DNA of 64,000 bases, taken from contig AP017308.1 in assembly GCA_001548435.1 (NCBI GenBank), positions 5,341,030 through 5,405,029 on the forward strand, in the 5' to 3' direction. Positions 1-7,789 of this stretch are shown in pieces. The notes beneath the pieces are model-generated. The model saw only the letters and a program-made list of their open reading frames with translations, did no database searches and was not told the origin of the DNA. The position numbers were made by a program, and so were the translations under genes. This stretch comes from Leptolyngbya sp. NIES-3755 (GTDB lineage Bacteria > Cyanobacteriota > Cyanobacteriia > Leptolyngbyales > Leptolyngbyaceae). The stretch's first letter is position 1. Each line of letters begins with the position of its first letter.

Positions 1-218
1 AAACCAAGCGCGATCGCATCTGTGCCACAAGCCACCCCAACCCCATGTGCCACTCCACAAGCTTTAGAAAACGCCTGCTCGAACTCATTCACCGACTGTC
101 CCATGACATAATCCCCCCGCTGAAGCACCCCGTGGATTGCCTGCTCGATTTGAGCTTGAATCGGTTGGTGGAGAGGAGCGAGATCGACGAAAGGAACAAG
201 AGGAGTGATGCTCTGCAT
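1..218 (-). CDS. DegT/DnrJ/EryC1/StrS aminotransferase, N-terminal part
   Basis: Read on the minus strand from ATG at 218, the frame stays open to the window edge, so only the first 72 residues are seen. They include VPFVDLAPLHQPIQAQI, then GDYVMGQSVNEFEQAF and GVGVACGTDAIALG. This is the standard opening of PLP-dependent sugar aminotransferases of the DegT family: the first substrate loop, the 'G.yi.G..v..FE..fA' motif and the SGTdAL-type phosphate-binding turn. The family makes amino sugars for surface glycans. The catalytic lysine lies outside the window, so activity and the exact sugar cannot be judged. Confidence 0.85.
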   Translation of the reverse strand, partial: MQSITPLVPFVDLAPLHQPIQAQIEQAIHGVLQRGDYVMGQSVNEFEQAFSKACGVAHGVGVACGTDAIALG

Positions 219-324
219 ACTGAAGCCGCTAGATAGATAAGCCAGTCAGGTAGAAGTCCCAAACAGTCAGAGGAGCCTGACGGGTTCAGAGTACCCAGAG
301 CAACAGAGTTCAATTCCAGCGCAT

Positions 325-939
325 TTACTGACGAGAGAGCCAATTTACAGTCGCAACTGATGCGATCGTTCCGAGAAAATGCGCCGTCACCGCGAGCATA
401 TTCGACATTGCAACAAAAACATCTAACGGACGGATGATTCGTGTGGGATCATAGATGGCGACTCCTTGCGGCTGAGAGATCGCTTTCGACAACAACACTC
501 CTAGCGCTGATCCGCCCCCTAAAATCCCTAACGCCATTCCGATAAAGCCTGCAATGATACCCAGTCTCAACACTTGCACAATGTCGCTCTTTTTCGGATG
601 TCGATCGACATTGGCATGACGCAATCGACGCGCAAAAAGTAATTGACGAAACGCTAGAAATGCCGTGTAGAGTAGTACCGCAATTGCCGCGACTGCCCAA
701 AATGTAGCAATTCCTAATCCGGGCGTTGTACTTGCAACATTGTTTTCTTGAGACCCGATCGCACTATTGAAATTTCGTCCTGCGATCGCAAACAGTAATA
801 GGACTCCAGCAGCGATTCCGAGACCAAGCTGAGTGACGATTCCGAGCCATCCAATTAGCCGCAAAATTCGCCCAATTTGTCCTAATTTATGAACTAGAGA
901 ATCACTTTCTGGGGCTGGAAGTGGTGTATGAGGCTGCAT
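325..939 (-). CDS. DUF3611-type integral membrane protein
   Basis: A 204-residue protein with four hydrophobic segments, at about residues 27-52, 77-100, 120-148 and 180-200. The second and third are separated by a basic stretch (RQLLFARRLRHANVDRHPKK). Length and layout fit the DUF3611 family of cyanobacterial and plastid membrane proteins, whose function is unknown. It is transcribed away from the histidine kinase gene upstream of it, on the same strand, about 85 bases apart. The family name is from memory of sequence character. A multi-pass membrane protein is certain; the function is not. Confidence 0.65.
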   Translation of the reverse strand: MQPHTPLPAPESDSLVHKLGQIGRILRLIGWLGIVTQLGLGIAAGVLLLFAIAGRNFNSAIGSQENNVASTTPGLGIATFWAVAAIAVLLYTAFLAFRQLLFARRLRHANVDRHPKKSDIVQVLRLGIIAGFIGMALGILGGGSALGVLLSKAISQPQGVAIYDPTRIIRPLDVFVAMSNMLAVTAHFLGTIASVATVNWLSRQ

Positions 940-1025
940 CTTTGTTTCCTCGATCGACTATTTATCTCACACGCTATTCAAGCGAGTCAGAAGATGCGAC
1001 TCTCTCCAGAACGATTCTATGCTGA

Positions 1026-3068
1026 TCAGCCTCGCGTTCCTAGTTCTTCGATCGTTCTCAACGGTTGCTCCCGTTTGACTTCAGTTCCATCCGTCTTAGT
1101 TTTTGGAAGTTCTGCCTTCTCGACCCAAGGAAGCCAAATTCGGAAGGTGCTGCCCTTGTCTGGAACTGACCAGAACGAGAGCGTTCCACCGTGCATCTCT
1201 GCTAGACGCTTGGTTAGAGCAAGTCCTAATCCTGTACCCTCGTGTTTTCTTGTCATCGAAGAATCGATTTGCTGGAACGGTCTAAAGAGCAAATGCCAGC
1301 GATCTTTAGGAATACCAATGCCTGAATCTTCAACCTCTAGGCAAAGATAAGAAGTCTCTTGATTGATTGGACTCCGATCGGGTCTTACATCTTGAGCGAG
1401 TTGATAGCCGTATCCAATTCGAGCTACGAGCGAAACCGTTCCCCCTTCGGGCGTAAACTTCACTGCATTTGAGAGCAGATTGATCACCATTTGGCTGACT
1501 CGCAAGCTATCCACCGAAACGCGATCGCACTCTACATTAAAGTGGAACATCAGCTTGAGTCGCTTCAGATCAGCGGTGGGCTGCACCATTTTGAGACATT
1601 CTTGGCAGAGATGTTGAATGTCGATCGGTTGTAAATTCAGATCCGCTTTGCCCGCTTCGATTTTTGCCAGATCGAGCAGATCATTGATGATTTGCAGTAG
1701 GTGTTTGGCGGATTTGTCGGCTTGACTGAGAAATTCCAATTCTTCTTCGCGGCTGTCACAAAAACCATCTCGGACCAGTTGGATACAGCCAATGATGCCG
1801 TTTAGCGGAGTTCGCAACTCGTGAGACGTTGTGGCAAGGAATTCACTTTTGACCTGGTTAGCAGATTGAGCTTCTTGCCAAGCGGCTTCGAGTTCACTGG
1901 CACGTTCTTCTAGACGTTCGACCATGTTATCGAGCGCTTCAGCTAGATAGTTCAGTTCTCGCACTTTGAAATTCTTGGGGGCGCGTTCTCCGTCAAGGCG
2001 TTTACGAATTTTGAGGGCGTATTCGCTTAATTGCTCGATCGGTCGCGCTAAATCACGAGTGAGATACAAAGTCGCCAGTAAAATCGCAGTCAACAATCCG
2101 AGTGTGAGAATGATCAGAACTTGCTTGATGTCTGCCAAACCATAGAGCGCACTATCGACTGAAGTTGCCGCCAATACTACCCAAGTCGAAGATTCACCGT
2201 TCTTGAGTGCGACTTGAATCGCGCTTCCGCCTGCCAACCATTCCGCACCATTTTCCTCGAATAAGACGGGATCAAGGGATTCTTGCTGGTTCGTGGCACG
2301 ATCGCCAACGGTACTATTTGCGATCGCGTTCTCAAACACTTGCTGAAGTTGTTGGGCGTTGGCTTCTTGGCGAATATTGCGTCCGATGCGTTCTGCGATC
2401 GGATGTGCCAAAATTACGCCCGTGTCATCGATTACGACTGTGTAGCCCGTAGTCATCGCATTCAGCGCAGGTTCGGGTTTGGAATAGAGCGAGGCTTGAA
2501 CACTGAGCGCATATCGAGTGGCTTGATTGTTCGATCGAATCGTTACAGGAGCACTGAGCACGAGATTCAACTGGTGATCCATTGAGGTTTCACTTCCAAG
2601 TCGTGAGGGTTGAGCCAATGCAACTTGGATATTTCTCGGATTTGCCCCGTCGGAAGCGGTGGGATTGTTCCAAGGATCGAGCGGGAATTGGGCGATCGGT
2701 GGAGTGCCGCATGTACTGGCTTTGACTGTTCTCTCTCGAATATTAATCAATTGAACGCATTGAAGTGAGATCGCAGAGGTGCGTCGAAATTGCTCTAGAA
2801 AATCGTAAGTCGATTGTGGCGAATCGGTTTGAAGTGCTGAAGAGGTTGTCGCGAGGGCGAGATTTGATCGAAGATTTGCGATCGAGGTTTGGAGAGCTTC
2901 GGATTTACGAACGGCGCTGGCAGTGAGATTATGACGAGCGGTTTCGAGCAGACCAGAGCGGGCTTTTTTGTAGGCGACAACTTCACCCGTTAACAACACC
3001 GGAATACTGAGCAGTAATAAGCGTCTCAGCAGGATACGACGGAATGAAGATTGTCGTGACTTTGCCAT
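1026..3068 (-). CDS. Membrane-bound sensor histidine kinase (extracytoplasmic sensor, HAMP, HisKA, HATPase)
   Basis: 680 residues. A transmembrane segment near residues 11-30 is followed by about 280 residues of extracytoplasmic sensor region and a second membrane segment (VLIILTLGLLTAILLATLYL). A HAMP-like stretch and coiled coil follow, then the phosphoacceptor box TTSHELRTPLNGIIG. The ATPase domain shows the N box (NLLSNAVKFTPEGG), G1 (DSGIGIP) and G2 (GTGLGLALTKRLAEMHGG). The sensor region is cache-like in length and contains YTVVIDDTGVILAHP, typical of small-ligand sensing. No receiver domain is fused and no obvious partner regulator lies next to it, so the signal and output are unknown. 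The start at 3068 gives a good positively charged N terminus. Confidence 0.9.
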   Translation of the reverse strand: MAKSRQSSFRRILLRRLLLLSIPVLLTGEVVAYKKARSGLLETARHNLTASAVRKSEALQTSIANLRSNLALATTSSALQTDSPQSTYDFLEQFRRTSAISLQCVQLINIRERTVKASTCGTPPIAQFPLDPWNNPTASDGANPRNIQVALAQPSRLGSETSMDHQLNLVLSAPVTIRSNNQATRYALSVQASLYSKPEPALNAMTTGYTVVIDDTGVILAHPIAERIGRNIRQEANAQQLQQVFENAIANSTVGDRATNQQESLDPVLFEENGAEWLAGGSAIQVALKNGESSTWVVLAATSVDSALYGLADIKQVLIILTLGLLTAILLATLYLTRDLARPIEQLSEYALKIRKRLDGERAPKNFKVRELNYLAEALDNMVERLEERASELEAAWQEAQSANQVKSEFLATTSHELRTPLNGIIGCIQLVRDGFCDSREEELEFLSQADKSAKHLLQIINDLLDLAKIEAGKADLNLQPIDIQHLCQECLKMVQPTADLKRLKLMFHFNVECDRVSVDSLRVSQMVINLLSNAVKFTPEGGTVSLVARIGYGYQLAQDVRPDRSPINQETSYLCLEVEDSGIGIPKDRWHLLFRPFQQIDSSMTRKHEGTGLGLALTKRLAEMHGGTLSFWSVPDKGSTFRIWLPWVEKAELPKTKTDGTEVKREQPLRTIEELGTRG

Positions 3069-3385
3069 AAGCCCTTGATAACTGGGTGGGGGAACGAATC
3101 AGCAGAGTAGAGCAGGACTGATGAAGAAAGTAACGCACAGAAAAAAGCTTACCGCGATCGCGGAATCACAGAATCAAATGCAGGAACATCAGAGTATCGA
3201 TATAAAACTATGAAGTTCATCCGCCAGATCAGTGATTTTTGGCGAGTTTGCGCTAAAAAATCTGTCTTTACTTTAGCGGTGATATCGACTTCTTGCCATT
3301 GTTGAAGAAATTTTTCCCAATGACCATACCTCGATCGGGGAATTTCACCCTCTTATGCCAGATTTGAACAAATCTATTACGCTGT
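3069..3385. other. Divergent intergenic region
   Basis: 317 bases between the kinase start (minus strand) and the acetyltransferase start (plus strand). It must hold promoters for both genes. No convincing small ORF, RNA or repeat is visible. Confidence 0.5.
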
Positions 3386-4600
3386 ATGAAGCTACTGAAT
3401 CTCTGGTTTATGGTTGAACAATTCCAGCCCCGCACGTCGATCGCTTGGATTAATAAGATTTCTGAAGTTCCACAGGCTGCCTGGGATGCGTTGGCAATGC
3501 CGCTAAAAACGCCGTTCCTAGAGTGGGACTGGTTGCACAATATGGAGACTTCAGGCAGTACAACGGCTCGATCCGGTTGGATGCCGAATCACTTAACGGT
3601 CTGGCGCGATCGCGAACTCATCGCGGCGGCTGTGCTTTATATCAAAGGTCATAGTTACGGCGAATTCGTGTTTGACCATCAATGGGCAGATTTAGCCGAT
3701 CGGTTGGGCGTTCAGTATTACCCGAAATTGTTGGGCATGTCGCCGTTCACACCAACGGAAGGCTATCGATTTTTGATTGCACCCGGCGAAGATGAAGACG
3801 AACTCACGGAAATCATGGTGAGCGCGATCGATCATTTTTGTTCTCGCAATCGGATTTCGGGCTGTAATTTTCTCTATGTTGATCCTGAATGGCGACTCGT
3901 GATGGAACGGCATGGATTTAGCTCTTGGCTACACCATAGTTTTATTTGGGCGAATCAGGATTACCAGACCTTTGATGATTATTTAAATGCGTTTAACGCG
4001 AATCAGCGCCGCAATATTAAGCGGGAACGAAAAGCGGTGGTGAATGCGGGATTAGAATTCAAAGTGCTGACGGGGGATGACATTCCCAAATCGATGTTTC
4101 CGACGATGTATAACTTCTACAGCGATACTTGCGATAAATTCGGCTGGTGGGGCAGTAAGTATCTGACGAAGAAATTCTTTGAGCAGCTTTATTCAACCTA
4201 TCGGCATCGGGTGGTATTCTTTGCGGCACATGCAGAAGGACATGATCAGCCGATCGGGATGTCGTTTTGTTTGGCGAAAGGCGATCGCTTATATGGTCGC
4301 TATTGGGGCTGTACTCAGGAAATTGATTGTTTACATTTTGATGCCTGTTACTATGCTCCGATCGAGTGGGGCATTCAAAACGGGATTCAATTGTTTGATC
4401 CGGGTGCAGGCGGCAGACACAAGAAACGGCGCGGATTTCCAGCAACTCCGAATCATTCATTGCATCGGTTCTATAACAGTCGATTGTCGCAAATTCTGCG
4501 ATCGCACATTGATCAAATTAATGATCTTGAACAGCAAGAAATTGATGCGATTAATCAAGAATTGCCGTTTAAGCAACAAACGATCGACTTCAAAATCTAG
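3386..4600 (+). CDS. FemAB-like/DUF482 GNAT-superfamily acyltransferase
   Basis: 404 residues; the start may instead be the ATG at 3410 (MVEQFQPRTS), which would remove eight residues. The central segment NQRRNIKRERKAVVNAGLE and the later block LHFDACYYAPIEWGI followed by LFDPGAGGRHKKRRGF are characteristic of the PF04339 (FemAB-like, formerly DUF482) family. This family belongs to the GNAT fold and is annotated as peptidoglycan biosynthesis/recognition or N-acyltransferase. Members are soluble and about 370-400 residues long, so this one is full length. The substrate is not known. The DUF4346 gene starts 29 bases downstream and may share its transcript. Confidence 0.8.
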   Translation: MKLLNLWFMVEQFQPRTSIAWINKISEVPQAAWDALAMPLKTPFLEWDWLHNMETSGSTTARSGWMPNHLTVWRDRELIAAAVLYIKGHSYGEFVFDHQWADLADRLGVQYYPKLLGMSPFTPTEGYRFLIAPGEDEDELTEIMVSAIDHFCSRNRISGCNFLYVDPEWRLVMERHGFSSWLHHSFIWANQDYQTFDDYLNAFNANQRRNIKRERKAVVNAGLEFKVLTGDDIPKSMFPTMYNFYSDTCDKFGWWGSKYLTKKFFEQLYSTYRHRVVFFAAHAEGHDQPIGMSFCLAKGDRLYGRYWGCTQEIDCLHFDACYYAPIEWGIQNGIQLFDPGAGGRHKKRRGFPATPNHSLHRFYNSRLSQILRSHIDQINDLEQQEIDAINQELPFKQQTIDFKI

Positions 4601-4629
4601 AATAGTTCAGTTAGATTTCTACTGATGAC

Positions 4630-5013
4630 ATGACTCAAGCAGTTTTTGATCCGGTGACTTTCGATGATAAGTTGTCAAATCGCTTCATCGAACTTGATCC
4701 CAATGGTTACTTTATTATTTATGTCGATCGATCTTCTCGGCTGATCTGTGCAGAGCACTACACGAACACGATCAACGAGAAGGGATTGGCTTGTGATCCA
4801 GAGACGGGTGAACCGCTTCCTTGTGGGGGTGAATTGAAGCGCAGACCGAGCAAGATCTTTAAAGGTCGAACGGCGAAGGAATTGTGTATCGAAATCTTTG
4901 AGAAGGCGGAAACTTGTTGTATTACTCGGCTCGATCACGCGGCGTATTTGGGACGGGAATTTGTGCGGGCAGAACAGTGCTTGATGAGCGATCGAGAGTA
5001 CATACAGGATTAG
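4630..5013 (+). CDS. DUF4346-type protein
   Basis: 127 residues without signal peptide or membrane segment. The pattern FDDKLSNRFIELDPNGYFII, then CAEHYTNTINEKGLACDPETG and AKELCIEIFEKAETCCITRLDHAAYLGRE split across the chain, matches DUF4346. That domain stands alone in cyanobacteria and is also found at the end of some pterin-related proteins. Conserved Cys and His residues (CAEHY, ETCC, RLDHAAYLGRE) are visible, but no catalytic role can be assigned. It follows the acyltransferase gene by 29 bases on the same strand. Confidence 0.7.
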   Translation: MTQAVFDPVTFDDKLSNRFIELDPNGYFIIYVDRSSRLICAEHYTNTINEKGLACDPETGEPLPCGGELKRRPSKIFKGRTAKELCIEIFEKAETCCITRLDHAAYLGREFVRAEQCLMSDREYIQD

Positions 5014-5034
5014 TCTGCGTTTGGATTGATCGTA

Positions 5035-5119
5035 GCCCTCACCCTAGCCCTCTCCCTGGGGGAGAGGGAACAAGAATCTGGCTCCCTTCTCCCTCAGGGA
5101 GAGGGTTGGGGATGAGGGC
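5035..5119. repeat. REP-like inverted repeat
   Basis: An imperfect palindrome of 85 bases. The left arm (GCCCTCACCCTAGCCCTCTC) pairs with the right arm ending in GGTTGGGGATGAGGGC, with inner CCCTGGGGGAGAGGG and CCCTCAGGGAGAGGG blocks. This is the widespread dispersed bacterial repeat found between genes. It sits between two convergent transcription units and would form a long hairpin in RNA from either strand. Confidence 0.8.
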
Positions 5120-5138
5120 AACAAGATCTCGTTACAAC

Positions 5139-5168
5139 AAAAAACCCCTTGCCAGTTACAGCAAAGGG
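5139..5168 (-). terminator. Rho-independent terminator of the Psb35-like gene
   Basis: On the minus strand the stem CCCTTTGC pairs with GCAAGGGG (one G-U), with a loop of about eight bases, and is followed directly by TTTTTT. It lies 35 bases past the stop codon of the gene at 5204-5437. Confidence 0.8.
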
Positions 5169-5203
5169 TGAATCTAGAAGAGAGTAGTCAAGACTAAAAA
5201 ACC

Positions 5204-5437
5204 TTAAACGTTCGGCAAGTGCGAACTTGCATAAGCATCTGTTACATCAAAGGCAGGAATGCGAGTGCTGTAATCGATCGAGGTTCCGGTGATCGATTTA
5301 GAGAGCGCTTCAAACCCAGTCGATCGCCAGTTTCGGGCGTGGATCGGCTTGCTTTGTTCGCCCAGAAAGTAGGTCAGCGAACCCAGCAAAGCAACCGCGA
5401 CCCAGCCAACCACAAATAGACTGATGAGAATCACCAT
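5204..5437 (-). CDS. Small single-membrane-span protein, probable photosystem II assembly protein Psb35 (Ssl2148 type)
   Basis: 77 residues from ATG at 5437. This start is fixed by a strong Shine-Dalgarno (AGGAGGT) just upstream; a longer ORF start at 5464 would lie inside the insertion element. One membrane helix (ILISLFVVGWVAVALLGSLT) is followed by YFLGEQSKPIHARNW and a polar tail. I recall the GEQ-KPIHERNW signature from the cyanobacterial Ssl2148/Psb35 family, a factor stabilising CP47 assembly intermediates, but cannot verify it here. Support: an HLR1 light-response element lies on the same strand beyond the insertion element. The element inserted a few bases before the ribosome site, so expression now depends on readthrough or a new promoter. 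Confidence 0.55.
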   Translation of the reverse strand: MVILISLFVVGWVAVALLGSLTYFLGEQSKPIHARNWRSTGFEALSKSITGTSIDYSTRIPAFDVTDAYASSHLPNV

Positions 5438-5489
5438 CGGAACCTCCTTTGACATACTCCCCATGCCTAAAGGCGAGGGGATTCTAAGA

Positions 5490-6614
5490 TCAGACAGCGA
5501 TTGCAGGCAAAGCCTGTCTCACATCGCCTACCTTAGCGGTCGATGCCCCAACCGCACAAATATTCTTGGCTGCGTTTTCATCCCGTCCGTTCACTGACTG
5601 ACAGGACGGACACCGCCATTCTCTTGTGTTCAAATCCAACTCTTTCAAGACGTGCCCACAATGGCTGCAAGTCTTAGAGGATGGATACCATTGATCAATG
5701 AAGATCACTTGCTTATCTTTCTTCTTGGCAACCCACTCAAGAATCTGAATGAACTCACCAAACGCGAGATCTGAAATCTTGCGTCCCCAGAGTCGCTGCA
5801 TTCCTTTGAGGTTCAACGTCTCGAAACACAGCACATCGAACTTATCGGTCAGTTTATGCGCCAACTTCCAAAACCAATCAGAACGACGATTGCAAACATC
5901 TTCATGCTTGCGTACCAGATTGAGTCTTGCTTGTTCCCGATTAGCTGAACATGACCGTTTCTTGGAATGCTGACGACTGGCTTTCTTGATGGCATTGAGC
6001 GATTGTTTCAGAAATTGAGGCGACTCAATCGTGGTTCCATCTGAACCGGTGAGGAACGTTTTCAAACCGAAATCAAATCCAGCGATTCGACTCGTCTCGA
6101 ATTTGCTTTCTGATTCTTCCACGCTGTCTACCACGATGACCATAAACAACTCTCCTAATGGAGTCCGCTTAATGGTCAGAGTCTTGACAGTGCCCTCAAT
6201 GGCTCTAGAGTTCCAATACTGAAATACCCGATTCCCGATTTTGATTCGGTTTCCGCCTAAGAATTTGTAGCCAGCTTGCTTCAGGGTGAATGATTTGTAT
6301 CGTCTGACTTTCTTGAATCCCGGTGGTCTAACTCCTTTCTTGTGATGCTTAAAAAACAGTTGATAGGCTTTCTCGATTCGTTGACAGATATCCTGCACAG
6401 CTTGAGACCCAACCGTTTGCCAGAATGCTTTACGCTTTCTCAACTTGGCAATATGACTTTGAAGTTTGCTGCAATTCAAGTGTTTACCCCATATCCGGTA
6501 GTACCGTTTGTGGAGTGCAATGCAATGGTTGTAGATCACCCCGGCAGCGTTGATACTGCGCTTGAGGTGTCGATTCCGCTTGCTCTGATATAGCTTGAAC
6601 TTCAATGTCTTCAT
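5490..6614 (-). CDS. tnpB: TnpB RNA-guided nuclease (IS200/IS605 OrfB)
   Basis: 374 residues from ATG at 6614 (MKTLKFKLYQ), preferred over an upstream ATG because family members begin this way. RuvC-like catalytic positions are present: Asp in RIAGFDFGLKTFLTG, Glu in VLCFETLNLKGM and the final Asp in GRDENAAKNI. The zinc ribbon CSHCG...CPSC lies between the last two. All key residues are intact, so the nuclease may be active. TnpB proteins use an omega-RNA transcribed from the 3' part of the gene through the right end and cut DNA matching the flanking guide. Here that flank is the start of the Psb35-like gene. No tnpA is nearby. Confidence 0.92.
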   Translation of the reverse strand: MKTLKFKLYQSKRNRHLKRSINAAGVIYNHCIALHKRYYRIWGKHLNCSKLQSHIAKLRKRKAFWQTVGSQAVQDICQRIEKAYQLFFKHHKKGVRPPGFKKVRRYKSFTLKQAGYKFLGGNRIKIGNRVFQYWNSRAIEGTVKTLTIKRTPLGELFMVIVVDSVEESESKFETSRIAGFDFGLKTFLTGSDGTTIESPQFLKQSLNAIKKASRQHSKKRSCSANREQARLNLVRKHEDVCNRRSDWFWKLAHKLTDKFDVLCFETLNLKGMQRLWGRKISDLAFGEFIQILEWVAKKKDKQVIFIDQWYPSSKTCSHCGHVLKELDLNTREWRCPSCQSVNGRDENAAKNICAVGASTAKVGDVRQALPAIAV

Positions 6615-6650
6615 GTTATTATGATAGCATATTGCATTCAAAACGACAGC

Positions 6651-6779
6651 ATGAAAACGATTACTTTGCGATGTTCCGATGAAGAATATGAACTGCTTTC
6701 TAAGTACTGCAAGAAGAAAGAACGGAGCCTAAATGATGTGCTTCGTGAGTTAATCCGTTCTCTGAACTCTGCCGACTAA
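6651..6779 (+). CDS. Small CopG/ribbon-helix-helix-like protein inside the TnpB element
   Basis: A 42-residue ORF, MKTITLRCSDEEYELLSKYC and a further 22 residues, divergent from tnpB with 36 bases between the two starts. The opening beta strand (TITLRC), helix (SDEEYELLSKYCKK) and second helix (SLNDVLRELIRSLN) follow the ribbon-helix-helix DNA-binding fold. It lies between tnpB and the element's left end, so it belongs to the element. A likely role is repression of tnpB and itself from the shared 36-base promoter region. This is inference; short ORFs can be chance, but the fold pattern is convincing. Confidence 0.7.
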   Translation: MKTITLRCSDEEYELLSKYCKKKERSLNDVLRELIRSLNSAD

Positions 6780-6875
6780 CATCGGCGCGGGAACCCCTTT
6801 TACATCCCCATGCGTGAACGACAGGGGCTTTAAGGGTTCCCCAACCCTCCATTCCGGTAAAGTTCTGTTTCTTTC

Positions 6876-6891
6876 TGTAAATTAATGTAAC
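6876..6891 (-). promoter_or_regulatory. HLR1 (RpaB) box, original promoter region of the Psb35-like gene
   Basis: Minus strand reads GTTACATTAATTTACA, an exact fit to the HLR1 core of two TTACA repeats spaced for RpaB binding. It overlaps a possible -10 (TACATT) that is 18 bases after TTGCAA. It points toward tnpB and the Psb35-like gene, now about 1.4 kb away across the insertion element. Confidence 0.6.
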
Positions 6892-7021
6892 AGAATATTG
6901 CAAAGTTTTGCAAATTGCCCATGAGTAGGGAAAACCGAACTTCTATCTTTTGTCAGATGTTCAACGGTACGACTTGGTTTAATCGTAGTTAAACCTTCAC
7001 AAAACTGTCGTCGCTTAATCT

Positions 7022-7789
7022 ATGGAACTCAGTCAGCAGCTTGTCCAGCTTTACCGCGAGGAAGCTCGATCGAAGGATCTTGACTTTCCTGAAAATCTCG
7101 AATCGTTTCCAATGCTGCGGCGGCGGATTGAAGCATTCGACTTGTTTAAGCCTTATCTAGAAGGACAGCATCGATTTCTGGATTGGGGCTGTAAGAGCGC
7201 TGAGACGGCATTTATGATCCGATCGCATCTCGCGGATGACAATATCGAGATTCATGGGTGTGATATTGAAGCAGGGGATTTTGGCATCTTTTCAGAGCGA
7301 TCGAACTTAATTTATTCGCAATTAACGCATCCGTATCATTTGCCTTACGAAGATAATTCTTTTGATGTGGTGATTAGTAGCGGCGTTTTAGAACATGTTG
7401 CGAATGATTTTGAATCGTTGAAAGAGCTTTATCGGATTCTGAAACCGAATGGTTATTTCCTCATCACATTTCTGCCCAATCAGTTGTCTTATACAGAATT
7501 TCTCAATCGCAATTTATTTAAGGTGGCTCCCCATCAGCGATTGTATTCTCTATCAGAAATTCGACGCATGTTGCTGCATACCGGATTCGTTCCAGTGAAA
7601 TCTGGATATCACCAGGTATTACCCTCGTTTTCATCGTTTGGATACACACCAGATTCGCCCTTCGCTAAAGTTTTCACGCCGTTGTTGAGCCAGATTTATC
7701 GGTTGAATCATTTAGCCGAAAAAACCTGGTTGTTGAATCAATTTGCAGCGAATTTGTATGTGATTGCCCAACGTCGATCGATGATTTAA
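7022..7789 (+). CDS. Class I SAM-dependent methyltransferase
   Basis: 255 residues. Motif I is FLDWGCKSAETAFMI. The acidic end of strand 2 is GCDIEAG, followed by LPYEDNSFDVVISSGVLEHV and LKELYRILKPNGYFLITF. This is the Methyltransf_11 layout. The N-terminal 45 residues and C-terminal 80 residues are extra to the core and may shape the substrate site. No neighbour suggests a substrate. Its stop overlaps the end of the convergent response regulator gene by four bases (7786-7789). No Shine-Dalgarno is clear, but ATG at 7022 is the first in frame. Confidence 0.85.
   Translation: MELSQQLVQLYREEARSKDLDFPENLESFPMLRRRIEAFDLFKPYLEGQHRFLDWGCKSAETAFMIRSHLADDNIEIHGCDIEAGDFGIFSERSNLIYSQLTHPYHLPYEDNSFDVVISSGVLEHVANDFESLKELYRILKPNGYFLITFLPNQLSYTEFLNRNLFKVAPHQRLYSLSEIRRMLLHTGFVPVKSGYHQVLPSFSSFGYTPDSPFAKVFTPLLSQIYRLNHLAEKTWLLNQFAANLYVIAQRRSMI

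Larger units (their letters stand above)
5450..6840 (-). mobile_element. TnpB-only IS200/IS605-type element with an antisense ribbon-helix-helix gene
   Basis: The element holds tnpB and a small divergent gene, with no tnpA transposase. Right-end hairpin (minus strand): CCCCTCGCC-TTTA-GGCATGGGG followed by AGTATGTCAA, near 5450-5485. The left end has a comparable GC hairpin beginning AGCCCC and closing CATGGGG, near 6800-6830. Such subterminal hairpins without terminal inverted repeats are typical of this family. Exact ends cannot be set without an empty site. I place the right end at about 5450, directly against the AGGAGG of the Psb35-like gene. Movement would need TnpA supplied from elsewhere. 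Confidence 0.8.

Noticed and set aside
45-343. Plus- and minus-strand ORFs at the left edge
   Set aside because: They are shadows in other frames of the truncated DegT aminotransferase gene, which reads to 218 on the minus strand.
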